A stretch of DNA of 64,000 bases, taken from contig NZ_RJVQ01000006.1 of the NCBI RefSeq assembly GCF_003856525.1, positions 1 to 64,000 of the forward strand, read 5' to 3'. This document shows positions 12,200 through 21,841 of the stretch, one piece after another; position 1 is the stretch's first letter; each line of letters begins with the position of its first letter. Below the pieces are notes generated by a model. That model saw only the letters and a program-made list of their open reading frames with translations. It had not been told where the DNA came from and searched no databases. Source of the DNA: Vibrio viridaestus (GTDB lineage Bacteria; Pseudomonadota; Gammaproteobacteria; Enterobacterales; Vibrionaceae). A program made the translations under genes and the position numbers.

Positions 12200-12217
12200 G
12201 TTACACTTTTATTGCAA
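12200..12217 (-). promoter_or_regulatory. Probable Pho box for ppk-ppx
   Basis: Read on the minus strand the site is TTGCAATAAAAGTGTAAC. It matches 11 of 18 consensus Pho-box positions and 15 of 18 positions of the plus-strand site 48 bp away. A weak -10 (CATAAC) follows about 9 bp downstream. It is inferred from similarity and position. Confidence 0.55.
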
Positions 12218-12264
12218 GTAAATATTTACTGGCATTTTTTTGATTTCAGTGAGTTAAGCTTAAT

Positions 12265-12282
12265 TTGTAATAAAAGTGTCAA
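12265..12282 (+). promoter_or_regulatory. Pho box for pstCAB-phoU
   Basis: TTGTAATAAAAGTGTCAA matches 13 of 18 positions of the Pho box consensus with the correct 11-bp repeat spacing. A -10-like TAAACT starts at 12293, 11 bp after the box, and the pstC start follows at 12327. Confidence 0.7.
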
Positions 12283-12326
12283 GTTAACGAAATAAACTGG
12301 GAGAGCTTTCTGTCGTATGGATTATC

Positions 12327-14528
12327 ATGCCTCAAATTAGATTCACACTTAAATCATCCGATCGTATCCGGCTGCTCAAAGATCGTTTTGCGCGATATGC
12401 AGTGACTGCTGGAGGGGTTAGTGTGCTTGGTGCTCTAATCTTGATTTTTGTGTATCTGCTTTGGGTGGTGATCCCTTTATTTTCTGAGGCCTCGCTCAAA
12501 GTCGAAAACTGGCGTTTATCACTGCCTTCGGAACATCCTGTTTTTCTTACCTTAGATGAATACGGACAGCATTCTTTTCTCATTGATGAATCTGGTAAAA
12601 CGGCTTTTGTGGTTCTGAAACATGAGACGAATAAATCTGAATTGATTCTTAAGTCTCTTCCATTTGAACCTGAGCAATGGTTTAAGCCTGTTGTGGGTAA
12701 TTGGGCATTGGCTCTAACCAAACAGCGAGAAGCAGTACTGATTGCACCCGATTATCATTATGTTCAAAATGGCGATCAAAAAATATTTTCCCCGAAAATT
12801 CAAAAGGTAAAGTTACCTCGTCAGCTCAGTTATTTGATTGCAGATGCAAAGAAAGTCAGCTTTAGCGTTCAAAATGATCGTCTTGCCTTAGCTTTGTACT
12901 CGAAAGATAACCACATTTACTGGATATCTCAGCCAATAAATAGATTGTCTGATGGTTTACTTAGAGTCATGGCTCTGCCTAATACAATTCAGGACGCAGA
13001 GCAATTACTTTTAACTCCTAATGGTGATCGACTGTTCATCAGAGAGTCTGACAATGAGCTAATTGTTGCTGCACATAAAGATCATAAAGCTTTCATCCAG
13101 AGTGTTGTAAAACTCAATAGGAATGAAGATCAAACCATTCAAAATATGACTTTGCTGCCGGGAGCGAGTTCTCTTCTCACCGTGGATAATCATGGTGAAG
13201 TTTCCCAGTGGTTTGAAATTCTCAATAATGGTCAGCATGAATTAACCTATATTCGGCGGTTTGAATTAGGCAAAGATCTCGATTTAATTCTTCCTAATAT
13301 GTACTCAAAAGGTTTTTTTGCGTTTTTCAATAGCGGTACTGTCCAAAGTTACTTTACGACAAGTGAAAAACTGGTGTTGTTCGAAAGAGCTTATCGGTTT
13401 GGACCGCAATTAGCCGCTATTTCAAAGAATGAGCGACGTTTAGTGACGGTCGGTAAAGGTTTTATGCAAGTTGCAGATGTTGACCTTGGCTATCCAGAAA
13501 TATCATTTTCTGCCTTGTGGAACAAAGTTTGGTACGAAAATTATTCACAGCCAGATTATGTATGGCAATCCACATCAGCAAACGATACGTTTGAACCTAA
13601 GTTCAGTTTGGTGCCGATTGCTTTTGGTACGATTAAGGCTGCTGCATTTGCCATGCTATTTTCTGTTCCGATTGCCGTTCTGGCGGCTATTTACACGGCT
13701 TATTTCATGACGCCCAAAATGAGACGTGTTGTTAAGCCGACGATAGAACTCATGGAAGCTTTGCCTACCGTTATTATCGGTTTTCTCGCGGGTCTTTGGT
13801 TCGCCCCTATTGTTGAACGACACCTTGTGTCGACAGTCTTGATGGTGATTGGACTACCGCTTTCAACCATTGTAGCAGGTGCATTATGGCGACTGCTTCC
13901 AAAATCGTACAACCGGTGGTCAAGAAGAGGGTGGCACTCTCTTTTGTTGCTGCCATTTTTAGCATTCGTTATGGCTATCTTATTACCTTTAAGTTTCGAT
14001 ATCGAACAGTGGCTTTTTGGTGGCGACATTCGCGTATTTCTTGCCGATTATGGATTCAATTTTGATCAGAGAAACGCACTTGTCGTTGGGTTGGCAATGG
14101 GTTTTGCGGTTATTCCAACCATATTCACGATTGCAGAAGATGCTGTTTTCTCCGTGCCTAAGCACCTTTCGGATGGTTCGATGGCTCTTGGGGCGACGCA
14201 GTGGCAGACGTTGTCACATTTAATTATTCATACGGCAAGCCCAGGAATATTCTCTGCCATTATGATGGGACTGGGGCGCGCAGTTGGTGAAACCATGATT
14301 GTCCTAATGGCAACGGGTAACACGCCAATTATGGACTGGAATATTTTGGAGGGAATGAGGACTCTGGCTGCCACAATAGCCGTCGAGTTACCTGAATCTG
14401 AAGTAGGTAGTTCGCATTACCGTATTCTCTTTTTGGCTGCTCTGATTTTATTCATATTTACATTTGCAGTGAACTCTCTTGCTGAGTGGATTCGATTGCG
14501 CTTAAGGGAGAAATATCGTGCTCTTTAA
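12327..14528 (+). CDS. pstC: PstC-type phosphate ABC transporter permease with large periplasmic domain
   Basis: A 733-residue protein, more than twice the length of E. coli PstC (about 320). One membrane helix (about residues 28-50) is followed by some 370 residues with beta-propeller-like repeats and no membrane segments. Six-helix permease sequence begins near residue 430. The permease part carries the EAA-type loop ([26 protein letters not shown]) and GRAVGETMIVLMATGN, which match PstC. It should form the phosphate channel with PstA. Vibrio and Pseudomonas have such long forms. It overlaps pstA by 11 bp. Confidence 0.9.
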   Translation: MPQIRFTLKSSDRIRLLKDRFARYAVTAGGVSVLGALILIFVYLLWVVIPLFSEASLKVENWRLSLPSEHPVFLTLDEYGQHSFLIDESGKTAFVVLKHETNKSELILKSLPFEPEQWFKPVVGNWALALTKQREAVLIAPDYHYVQNGDQKIFSPKIQKVKLPRQLSYLIADAKKVSFSVQNDRLALALYSKDNHIYWISQPINRLSDGLLRVMALPNTIQDAEQLLLTPNGDRLFIRESDNELIVAAHKDHKAFIQSVVKLNRNEDQTIQNMTLLPGASSLLTVDNHGEVSQWFEILNNGQHELTYIRRFELGKDLDLILPNMYSKGFFAFFNSGTVQSYFTTSEKLVLFERAYRFGPQLAAISKNERRLVTVGKGFMQVADVDLGYPEISFSALWNKVWYENYSQPDYVWQSTSANDTFEPKFSLVPIAFGTIKAAAFAMLFSVPIAVLAAIYTAYFMTPKMRRVVKPTIELMEALPTVIIGFLAGLWFAPIVERHLVSTVLMVIGLPLSTIVAGALWRLLPKSYNRWSRRGWHSLLLLPFLAFVMAILLPLSFDIEQWLFGGDIRVFLADYGFNFDQRNALVVGLAMGFAVIPTIFTIAEDAVFSVPKHLSDGSMALGATQWQTLSHLIIHTASPGIFSAIMMGLGRAVGETMIVLMATGNTPIMDWNILEGMRTLAATIAVELPESEVGSSHYRILFLAALILFIFTFAVNSLAEWIRLRLREKYRAL

Positions 14529-16197
14529 AGCCATTCATTTGCCTTTTTCCTTATTACGCTGGTTTCGCTCAGGAGCACCATGGATTTGGTTAACAGGGGG
14601 AGCTGTAAGTTTTTGTCTTTTGTCCGTGATGGGTTTGCTACTTTTGATTGGTTGGAAAGGGTTAACTTACTTTTGGCCGGCGCCGCTATATGAGTGGCAT
14701 ACTACGGACGGAAAGATAATAGCTGGTCAGCTTTATGATACTCAGTCTATTCCGATATCCCATATACAATATCTTCCAGCGGCAAAGCAGTTGATGGATA
14801 GTGGAGTACAGTCGGTTGACCGCTTGCATATAAAAACCGCAAACCGGGATATTTCAAACACCGATTTTACGGCCTTATTTGATTATGAAATAAAAAATGT
14901 AGAAATGCCGTCAGGTTGGGTTGTCTTGGATAGGATTCGTGATGGGCAATTTTTCGGTAAGCCTCTTAGTTATCATACGAAAGAAGGGTTGCACTCGAAA
15001 GATATTGCGCTGTATCTCGAAGCTGGCATCGCTCAGGCTCAGAGTATTCGTGAGCAAATTAAAACCATCATCGATGTGAATATTCAAAAAATTAGCTCTT
15101 CTTTAGAAAGAATACGATTGGAGCGACGCAAGAGGGAACTTAACAAGAATCTGACGCCAGAGTATGAGTCATCTTATATCCAGAAAAAAGCCACTCTTGA
15201 TAAGAAGCTGCAAGAGACTGAGCTGTCGTTGGATATGTTACGAGCATCATTGAAAGAGCAGTGGCTGGTGGTGAATGATATTAAAGGAAGGCAAGTCAGC
15301 GTTCCTGTCAGTCAAATTCTTGATGCCTGGTATCCCAATAACATGTCTGTGTGGCAGAAGATTACACATTGGGGACATCAGGTTTGGGTATTCTTAAGTG
15401 ATGACCCAAGAGAATCTAATTCTGAAGGCGGTGTTTTCCCGGCCATATTCGGTACCATTCTTTTAGTGCTGCTGATGTCTATCATCGTTATGCCTCTGGG
15501 GGTAGTTGCCGCTATCTACTTGCATGAATATGCGAAAGATAACTTTTTTACTCGAATGATTCGGGTTGCTGTGATTAATCTGGCTGGAGTACCGTCTATT
15601 GTTTATGGTGTATTTGGCTTAGGTTTTTTTGTCTATACGATTGGTTCTGGAATCGATCATATGTTTTATGCGGAAAAGCTGCCTGTACCTACGTTTGGTA
15701 CACCAGGTCTCCTATGGTCAGCTTTAACTCTCGCAGTACTCACATTACCTGTTGTCATTGTTGCGACTGAAGAAGGGTTAACTCGAATACCGACGTCAGT
15801 GAGACATGGCTCCATGGCTTTAGGCGCGACACAGTTTGAAACTATCATGCGTGTTGTCTTACCTATGGCGTCTCCTGCGATTATAACCGGGCTTATTTTG
15901 GCAATTGCGAGAGCTGCTGGTGAAGTGGCGCCTCTTATGCTAGTCGGCGTCGTGAAATTTACATCAAGTCTCCCAGTGGATGGTGAGTTTCCATACCTCC
16001 ACCTTGAAAGAAAGTTTATGCATTTAGGGTTTCATATCTATGATGTCGGATTTCAGACCAGTAACATTGAGGCGGCGAGACCACTGGTTTATGCTACCGC
16101 ATTTCTTTTAGTGACTGTAATTGTTACTCTAAACTTAACCGCCATAAGTATTCGAAATAACTTACGCGAAAAATATCGGACGTTGGGACAGGACTAA
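14518..16197 (+). CDS. pstA: PstA-type phosphate ABC transporter permease with long inserted domain
   Basis: The protein has 559 residues against about 296 in E. coli PstA. The N-terminal helix (about 22-44) is followed by roughly 260 extracytoplasmic residues, with a charged, probably coiled-coil stretch near 180-245 (many E, K, R, L). The permease core then starts near [17 protein letters not shown] and has [20 protein letters not shown] and [14 protein letters not shown], typical of PstA. The start is GTG at 14518 with GGGAG upstream, inside the end of pstC, so translation is coupled. pstB follows after 4 bp. Confidence 0.9.
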   Translation: MLFKAIHLPFSLLRWFRSGAPWIWLTGGAVSFCLLSVMGLLLLIGWKGLTYFWPAPLYEWHTTDGKIIAGQLYDTQSIPISHIQYLPAAKQLMDSGVQSVDRLHIKTANRDISNTDFTALFDYEIKNVEMPSGWVVLDRIRDGQFFGKPLSYHTKEGLHSKDIALYLEAGIAQAQSIREQIKTIIDVNIQKISSSLERIRLERRKRELNKNLTPEYESSYIQKKATLDKKLQETELSLDMLRASLKEQWLVVNDIKGRQVSVPVSQILDAWYPNNMSVWQKITHWGHQVWVFLSDDPRESNSEGGVFPAIFGTILLVLLMSIIVMPLGVVAAIYLHEYAKDNFFTRMIRVAVINLAGVPSIVYGVFGLGFFVYTIGSGIDHMFYAEKLPVPTFGTPGLLWSALTLAVLTLPVVIVATEEGLTRIPTSVRHGSMALGATQFETIMRVVLPMASPAIITGLILAIARAAGEVAPLMLVGVVKFTSSLPVDGEFPYLHLERKFMHLGFHIYDVGFQTSNIEAARPLVYATAFLLVTVIVTLNLTAISIRNNLREKYRTLGQD

Positions 16198-16201
16198 CCG
16201 T

Positions 16202-17017
16202 ATGCCATTAAGCTCCCCATTAGGGTTTGACAATATACTTGATGTAAACAATCTGACTGATCAACAAACCGCTATCGATATTGAGCATCTGAATTTGTTT
16301 TATAATTCGGCACATGCATTAAAAGACATTTCAATGCGAATTCCAAAAGGACAGGTGACGGCCTTCATTGGTCCTTCAGGATGCGGAAAATCAACGCTTT
16401 TACGCTGTATCAACCGAATGAATGATCTAGTTGAAGGGTGTCGTGTCGAAGGTCAGGTTAAGTTACATGGCAAGGATGTTTATTCGTATGATGTCGATGT
16501 ACCGACGTTAAGGCGCCGGGTGGGGATGGTTTTTCAAAGACCCAATCCATTTCCTAAATCGATATATGAAAACGTCGTTTATGGACTGCGATTACAAGGC
16601 ATTAAAAATACCCGGGTTTTGGACGATACAGTAGAAAGGTCGCTTCGCTCTGCTGCATTATGGGACGAAGTAAAAGACCGGCTTCATGAAAATGCGTTTG
16701 GTTTATCTGGTGGTCAACAACAAAGGTTGGTCATTGCTAGAGCGATTGCGATAGAGCCTGAAATTATGTTGCTAGACGAACCTACATCGGCGCTTGATCC
16801 TATTTCGACATTGACGATTGAAGAACTTATTAATGATCTTAAAACGAAATATACCGTAGTCATCGTTACGCACAATATGCAGCAGGCTGCTAGGGTTAGT
16901 GATCATACGGCTTTTATTCATATGGGGAAACTGATCGAATATTCTAATACAGATGCGATCTTTACTTCTCCTGAGAAAAAGCAAACAGAAGATTATATTA
17001 CCGGAAGATACGGATAA
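16202..17017 (+). CDS. pstB: Phosphate ABC transporter ATP-binding protein PstB
   Basis: The 271-residue ATPase has the Walker A motif [19 protein letters not shown], the Q-loop, the signature LSGGQQQRL, Walker [14 protein letters not shown] and a switch histidine (IVTHNMQQA). The LRCINRMND and [19 protein letters not shown] motifs are diagnostic for PstB. It powers the PstC-PstA channel. It starts 4 bp after the pstA stop and is followed by phoU after 35 bp. Confidence 0.97.
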   Translation: MPLSSPLGFDNILDVNNLTDQQTAIDIEHLNLFYNSAHALKDISMRIPKGQVTAFIGPSGCGKSTLLRCINRMNDLVEGCRVEGQVKLHGKDVYSYDVDVPTLRRRVGMVFQRPNPFPKSIYENVVYGLRLQGIKNTRVLDDTVERSLRSAALWDEVKDRLHENAFGLSGGQQQRLVIARAIAIEPEIMLLDEPTSALDPISTLTIEELINDLKTKYTVVIVTHNMQQAARVSDHTAFIHMGKLIEYSNTDAIFTSPEKKQTEDYITGRYG

Positions 17018-17052
17018 CGATCGACCGGAATGCGTGGTTAAGGATAAATCAG

Positions 17053-17751
17053 ATGCAATTTGGACGTCATATATCCGGACAGTTTAACGTCGAACTCGAA
17101 TCAATACGAACTCACGTTCTAGCAATGGGGGGATTAGTTGAGCAACAGCTATCTCTGGCCATGCAATCGATGAACAAGCAAGACGTCGTGTTAGCAAAAG
17201 AGGTCATTCGCGACGATCATAAAGTGAATACGATGGAAGTGTCGATTGATGAAGCATGTACTCGCATTATCGCTAAGAGGCAGCCAACGGCAAAAGATTT
17301 ACGTTTGATCATAGCCATCATTAAAACCATTACCGATTTAGAACGTATTGGTGATGTGGCAACAAAAATGGCTCATGTTGTGGTTGAAACTCCATCCAGC
17401 AAAGACCGTAAATTTCAGGTTTCGCTCGAGCCTTTGTGTCGTCAGGCTATAGCAATGTTACATGATGTGCTTGATGCATTCGCGAGAATGGATGTAGAGG
17501 CTGCAGCTCGTCTACACAAGGAAGACGACAAGCTGGATAGTGAATATGAGGCTGTTATTCGTCAGTTAATGACTTATATGATGGAAGACACAACAAATAT
17601 TCCGCATATTCTGCAGGTTATGTGGTCTGCTCGGGCAATCGAGCGTGTCGGTGACCGATGTCAGAATATTTGTGAGTACATTATTTATTTCGTCAAAGGA
17701 AAAGATGTGCGCCACTTGGGTGAACAGTCTATTGATGAACTACTGAAATAA
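17053..17751 (+). CDS. phoU: Phosphate signalling regulator PhoU
   Basis: A 232-residue all-helical protein with two PhoU domains. The metal-binding E/DxxxD motifs are visible as [14 protein letters not shown] (about residue 95) and [19 protein letters not shown] (about residue 197). PhoU bridges PstB and PhoR and keeps the Pho regulon off when phosphate is plentiful. It is the last gene of pstCAB-phoU, and a strong terminator follows within 20 bp. Confidence 0.96.
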   Translation: MQFGRHISGQFNVELESIRTHVLAMGGLVEQQLSLAMQSMNKQDVVLAKEVIRDDHKVNTMEVSIDEACTRIIAKRQPTAKDLRLIIAIIKTITDLERIGDVATKMAHVVVETPSSKDRKFQVSLEPLCRQAIAMLHDVLDAFARMDVEAAARLHKEDDKLDSEYEAVIRQLMTYMMEDTTNIPHILQVMWSARAIERVGDRCQNICEYIIYFVKGKDVRHLGEQSIDELLK

Positions 17752-17770
17752 TGTGCTTTGCTGTAAATAG

Positions 17771-17799
17771 AAAAAAGCCGAGGGTTACCTCGGCTTTTT
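17771..17799 (+). terminator. Terminator after phoU
   Basis: The stem AAAAAGCCGAGG / CCTCGGCTTTTT has a GTTA loop and a T-run, 20 bp after the phoU stop. It is symmetric enough to act on the minus strand too. Confidence 0.92.
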
Positions 17800-17878
17800 A
17801 TTTCGACTTTACTTAATTGGCTGGTTATCTTTATTTTTCCAACCCGAGAATCTGGTTGAGCACAGATTCTAAGTATTA

Positions 17879-18493
17879 TTATTTTTTATCTAAGTCAGCA
17901 GTGTGCTCAGAAAGGTAAGCTGCAACGCCGTCTGGAGATGCTTTCATACCTGATTTGCCTTTTTCCCATTGAGCTGGACATACTTCACCGTGCTCTTGGT
18001 GGAATGCTAGAGCGTCAACCATACGTAGCATTTCGTCGATGTTACGTCCTAGAGGACCATCGTTGATTACTTGGTGACGTACTACGCCTTCTTCGTCGAT
18101 TAGGAAAGAACCACGAAGTGCAATTCCTGGGCCATTTGGATCAACCACGTCGTAAGCTGCAACAACTTCGTGAGTAGTGTCTGCAACTAGAGGGTATTTA
18201 ACTTCGCCGATACCGCCTTTGTCTACAGAAGTGTTACGCCATGCGTTGTGTGAGAACACAGAGTCGATTGAAACACCGATTACTTCACAACCTTTTTCTT
18301 GGAAATCTGCAAGGCGTTTGTCGAATGCGATGATTTCTGATGGGCAAACGAAAGTGAAGTCTAGTGGGTAGAAGAATAGAACAGCTTTTTTACCTTTGAT
18401 AAAATCTTTTAGGTTGAAGTTATCTACGATTTCACCGTTACCTAGCACAGCTCCAGCAGTAAAATCAGGGGCTTGACGACCTACTAGTACCAT
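17879..18493 (-). CDS. prx2: Typical 2-Cys peroxiredoxin (AhpC/Tsa family, Prx2-like)
   Basis: A protein of 204 residues. The peroxidatic Cys50 lies in DFTFVCPSE and the resolving Cys172 in GEVCPAQW. The GGIG motif near residue 93 is present, but the C-terminus (YLSEHTADLDKK) lacks the YF motif that makes eukaryotic enzymes prone to over-oxidation. It reduces H2O2 and organic peroxides. The ATG at 18493 has AGGAG 6-7 nt upstream; longer in-frame reads to 18592 are not conserved. It is divergent from an OxyR2-type regulator, the arrangement described in V. vulnificus (prx2-oxyR2). Confidence 0.93.
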   Translation of the reverse strand: MVLVGRQAPDFTAGAVLGNGEIVDNFNLKDFIKGKKAVLFFYPLDFTFVCPSEIIAFDKRLADFQEKGCEVIGVSIDSVFSHNAWRNTSVDKGGIGEVKYPLVADTTHEVVAAYDVVDPNGPGIALRGSFLIDEEGVVRHQVINDGPLGRNIDEMLRMVDALAFHQEHGEVCPAQWEKGKSGMKASPDGVAAYLSEHTADLDKK

Positions 18494-18699
18494 TATTTTG
18501 CTCCTAATGATTATATTTACTTCCAAACTTACGCATTCCATATGCGATTTTTGTTTGGTCCGTGTTTGTACGAGACAAACTATAGAACACATTGTAGTAT
18601 AGAAAAAAGTGAAATAAATAGATTAAGTTAATCGAAAAAAACGATTAACCTGTAAATGCTACATTAAGTGCAAAATATGGATAGGTTATTAAGAAATCT

Positions 18700-19605
18700 A
18701 TGAATAAGTGGCCGAGTTTAAAACAAATCCATTATCTGGTTACCCTGTACGAAACCCGTCATTTTAGTGAAGCGGCAGAGCGTTGCTATGTTAGCCAGTC
18801 AACGTTAAGTAAGGGAGTACAAAACCTTGAAGAGATGATCGGCTGCCCTCTCTATGAGAAGAAAGACAAAAAGAGCCCTCTTGTTTTTACTCATGCTGGA
18901 GAGCAAGTCGTAAAACAGGGTAGAGAATTATTAGCTAAAGGGCAAGACCTTGTGGAACTGGGGAAATTTTGTCAGGGCGATTTAATGGAAGGGCAAGTTA
19001 AGTTGGGTTGTATTCCGACGATTGCTCCTTTTCTTCTCGGAGACCTCGTTCAGGAAGTGAATATTCGCTATCCAAATCTTCACTTATTGTTGCGTGAGGA
19101 TACGACTGCAAATCTGTTATCTGCTCTGAAGAATGGTGAACTGGATGTGCTCATTCTAGCCTTACCTATCGATATAGGTACGATGGAAAGTCGTATTGTA
19201 GGGCAGGACCCATTTAGAATGGTGATTAGTCGCAATGAGGTTAATCACATACGAGTACCAATTACGTATGATGATTTGCCTGATGAGTCTGTCTTCCTGT
19301 TAGAAAACGAGCATTGCTTAACTGAACATGCGGTATCTGCTTGCAAACTCACAGCGAAGGAAAAGATTAATCCCTTCATGGCGACCAGTTTGCATACCCT
19401 GGTTCAGATGGTCGCGAATGGCCTTGGTACGACATTTATTCCGCAAATGGCGATTGATCATGGACTATTGGATAATCAGAATTTAGTTGTCGTCGATCCT
19501 CCAGGTCAAAATGCCTACCGCTCAATTGGCCTAGTTTGGCGGCCTAGTTCATCAAGACGTGAAGTCTTTTCACATTTATCAGATTTAGTTTCTGAGTTGC
19601 TTTAG
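18700..19605 (+). CDS. oxyR2: LysR-type peroxide sensor, OxyR2-like
   Basis: A 301-residue LysR regulator. An N-terminal winged helix (HFSEAAERCYVSQSTLSKGV, residues 21-40) is followed by a substrate-type domain. It has the OxyR redox pair Cys206 and Cys215 with the family's eight-residue gap, and Glu at position 204 where OxyR1 and E. coli OxyR have Gly. In V. vulnificus that Glu marks OxyR2, which senses lower H2O2 and controls the adjacent prx2. The divergent peroxiredoxin supports the same job here. Assignment as OxyR2 rather than OxyR1 rests on residue 204 and on position. Confidence 0.9.
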   Translation: MNKWPSLKQIHYLVTLYETRHFSEAAERCYVSQSTLSKGVQNLEEMIGCPLYEKKDKKSPLVFTHAGEQVVKQGRELLAKGQDLVELGKFCQGDLMEGQVKLGCIPTIAPFLLGDLVQEVNIRYPNLHLLLREDTTANLLSALKNGELDVLILALPIDIGTMESRIVGQDPFRMVISRNEVNHIRVPITYDDLPDESVFLLENEHCLTEHAVSACKLTAKEKINPFMATSLHTLVQMVANGLGTTFIPQMAIDHGLLDNQNLVVVDPPGQNAYRSIGLVWRPSSSRREVFSHLSDLVSELL

Positions 19606-19632
19606 AAAATAGTCTAACGTGGTGGCATGTTC

Positions 19633-19684
19633 GAAATAGTAGGCGCCAAAGGCATCTGAATATGCCTTTGGCGCCTACTATTTC
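19633..19684. terminator. 23-bp perfect inverted repeat after oxyR2, probable strong bidirectional terminator
   Basis: Bases 19633-19655 and 19662-19684 are perfectly complementary over 23 bp around the 6-nt loop CTGAAT. The core is AGGCGCCAAAGGCAT. It starts 27 bp after the oxyR2 stop. The 3' arm ends TATTTC rather than a clean T-run, so termination is likely but not certain. A mobile or processing-related palindrome is the alternative. Confidence 0.7.
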
Positions 19685-20128
19685 TTATTGATAGATATGT
19701 ATAAAACATGAACTTTTCATAAAAAGAAAAATATTCACAATGTGAATTTTACAAGTTTAGTGAGAAGAACTTTTTGCCTGATATTCCAACCAAGTTCCTG
19801 ATCTTATGTACCTTTAATTTTTTACTCAGCTAGTTGTGAAATTATCCTTGTAAAATTCATTATTTAAAAATTACGAAATTAAATTACAACCATTGAAATG
19901 CGTTATTTTTCTAACCTTACCTATTTTACTAATCTATAGTCTTATCAATTTTCATTTATCCTAAAATTTTTAAGCGAAATCTACTGTTTCATATAGACTT
20001 ATGTCTAATACTTTTTCTCTCAAAACCATCCTTTAATCCATCCATACGCTAACGACAAAGACCAAAAATGAAATGCATTCCAGCATCGTTTGTTGTTTTA
20101 AAGTTACAAATGGAAGAAGAGGTTTAGA
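19685..20128. other. Non-coding AT-rich region upstream of aceB
   Basis: There are 444 bp without a supportable gene. A short imperfect palindrome ATTCACAATGTGAAT lies at 19733-19747 and could be an operator. I cannot place the aceB promoter confidently. The length suggests a regulated promoter region, which fits a carbon-source-controlled glyoxylate operon. Confidence 0.4.
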
Positions 20129-21772
20129 ATGATGGAAAATGTAACGGCAGAGTGCTCTGCTCAGCCTCAGTATCATAATCATGAGACGTTAAGCCGCTTG
20201 CGAATCATGGCACCAATGAGCGATTTACATAGGCAAGTTATCAGTGAAGAAGCAACGGCATTTTTAGCCGAACTGTGCTCTCGATTTGCTCCAAAAGTCA
20301 GTGGGCTGCTGGTTGAGCGACAAAAATTTCAGCATAAAGTCGATCAGGGGACATTACCGGATTTTCTGGAAGAAACGAAAGATATCCGGGAAGGGAGCTG
20401 GAAGATACTAGGTATCCCTAAAGACTTACAGGATCGTCGTGTTGAGATCACCGGTCCAACAGAAAGAAAAATGGTCATCAATGCGCTCAACGCCAATGTG
20501 AAGGTATTTATGGCGGACTTTGAAGATTCATTGTCTCCGAGCTGGACTGCTCTATTAGACGGTCAGGTTAACCTCCGTGATGCCGTAAACCGAACTATCA
20601 GTTATCAAAATCCTCAGATAGGCAAACATTACAACTTGTGCGATGACCCGGCAGTACTTATTTGCCGAGTTCGCGGGCTGCATCTTTATGAGAAGCATGT
20701 GACGTTTGATGGACAGGAAATTCCCGGCGCTTTATTTGATTTTGCGTTCTACTTTTTCAATAACTATCGCGAATTATTGTCACGCGGAAGCGGACCGTAC
20801 TTCTACCTACCTAAATTGCAGTCATTTCATGAAGCTCTGTGGTGGAGTGATGTATTTCATTTTACAGAAGAATATTTCGGACTGGATACCGGGACAATTA
20901 AAGCGACGGTATTAATCGAAACCCTTCCAGCTGTGTTTCAAATGGATGAAATTCTTTTCTCACTGAAAGAGCATATTGTCGGCCTAAATTGTGGTCGATG
21001 GGACTACATCTTTAGTTATATCAAAACCTTGAAGGAACATGAAGATAGAGTTCTGCCTGATCGCCAAGCTGTCACCATGGACAAGCCCTTTTTAAATGCG
21101 TATTCCCGACTTTTAGTGAGGACTTGTCATCGTCGTGGTGCGTTTGCTATGGGGGGAATGGCTGCGTTTATTCCGAGTAAAGATCCAGAGCAAAACAAGC
21201 TGGTACTCGAGAAAATCCATCAAGATAAGTCCTTGGAAGCCAAAAATGGACACGATGGAACTTGGGTTGCTCATCCAGGATTGGCAGACACTGCTATGCA
21301 GGTATTTAGTCAGGTGTTGGGCGAGCGTAAAAATCAGCTAGATGTGAAGCGTTTGAGTGACGCCCCTGTTTTGGCTGAGGACTTGCTTGAAGCCTGTCCT
21401 GGCGAAAAAACAGAACATGGTATGAGACACAACATTCGTGTTGCGTTGCAATACATTGAATCTTGGATTTCTGGTAACGGCTGCGTCCCTATTTACGGAT
21501 TAATGGAGGATGCCGCAACAGCTGAGATTTCAAGAACCTCGATTTGGCAATGGATAAAGCATGGCCAGCATCTTAGCAATGGCATGTTAATTACTAACGA
21601 GCTTTTTGAACAATTTCTAGCAGAAGAAGTAATGGTAGTTAAGCAGGAAGTCGGAGATGAACGTTTTGCCAATGGACGTTTTGAACAAGCGGCGAAATTA
21701 ATGCAAGAGCTAACGACCAGTAAGAAATTAAACGATTTCTTAACCGTACCGGGTTATGAATACCTTGAATAA
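20129..21772 (+). CDS. aceB: Malate synthase A
   Basis: A 547-residue enzyme that condenses glyoxylate with acetyl-CoA to malate in the glyoxylate shunt. Family signatures are VFMADFEDSLSPSW (about residue 130), ICRVRGLHLYEKH with the catalytic Arg, VLIETLPAVFQMDEIL, GLNCGRWDYIFSYIK and MGGMAAFIPSK. Two ATGs are adjacent (20129, 20132), with GAAGAGG upstream. aceA follows 69 bp downstream, separated by a short hairpin, so the two are almost certainly co-transcribed. Confidence 0.96.
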   Translation: MMENVTAECSAQPQYHNHETLSRLRIMAPMSDLHRQVISEEATAFLAELCSRFAPKVSGLLVERQKFQHKVDQGTLPDFLEETKDIREGSWKILGIPKDLQDRRVEITGPTERKMVINALNANVKVFMADFEDSLSPSWTALLDGQVNLRDAVNRTISYQNPQIGKHYNLCDDPAVLICRVRGLHLYEKHVTFDGQEIPGALFDFAFYFFNNYRELLSRGSGPYFYLPKLQSFHEALWWSDVFHFTEEYFGLDTGTIKATVLIETLPAVFQMDEILFSLKEHIVGLNCGRWDYIFSYIKTLKEHEDRVLPDRQAVTMDKPFLNAYSRLLVRTCHRRGAFAMGGMAAFIPSKDPEQNKLVLEKIHQDKSLEAKNGHDGTWVAHPGLADTAMQVFSQVLGERKNQLDVKRLSDAPVLAEDLLEACPGEKTEHGMRHNIRVALQYIESWISGNGCVPIYGLMEDAATAEISRTSIWQWIKHGQHLSNGMLITNELFEQFLAEEVMVVKQEVGDERFANGRFEQAAKLMQELTTSKKLNDFLTVPGYEYLE

Positions 21773-21804
21773 TAATTTTAATCCAAAACGTGATAACTGA
21801 CTTC

Positions 21805-21822
21805 ACTGAGTGCAAACTCAGT
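21805..21822 (+). promoter_or_regulatory. Intercistronic hairpin between aceB and aceA
   Basis: ACTGAGT, loop GCAA, ACTCAGT gives a 7-bp perfect stem immediately before the aceA ribosome-binding site. There is no T-run. It may stabilise or process the mRNA so that aceA is expressed more than aceB; this is inference. Confidence 0.45.
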
Positions 21823-21841
21823 CAACATGAGGGACAGAAAA

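Noticed and set aside
18494-18699. ATAG/CTAT tetramers between prx2 and oxyR2 as a classical OxyR site
   Set aside because: ATAG copies at 18582, 18599 and 18618 are 17 and 19 bp apart, not the 11/22-bp spacing of the OxyR consensus. OxyR2 must bind here if the model is right, but I cannot place the site.
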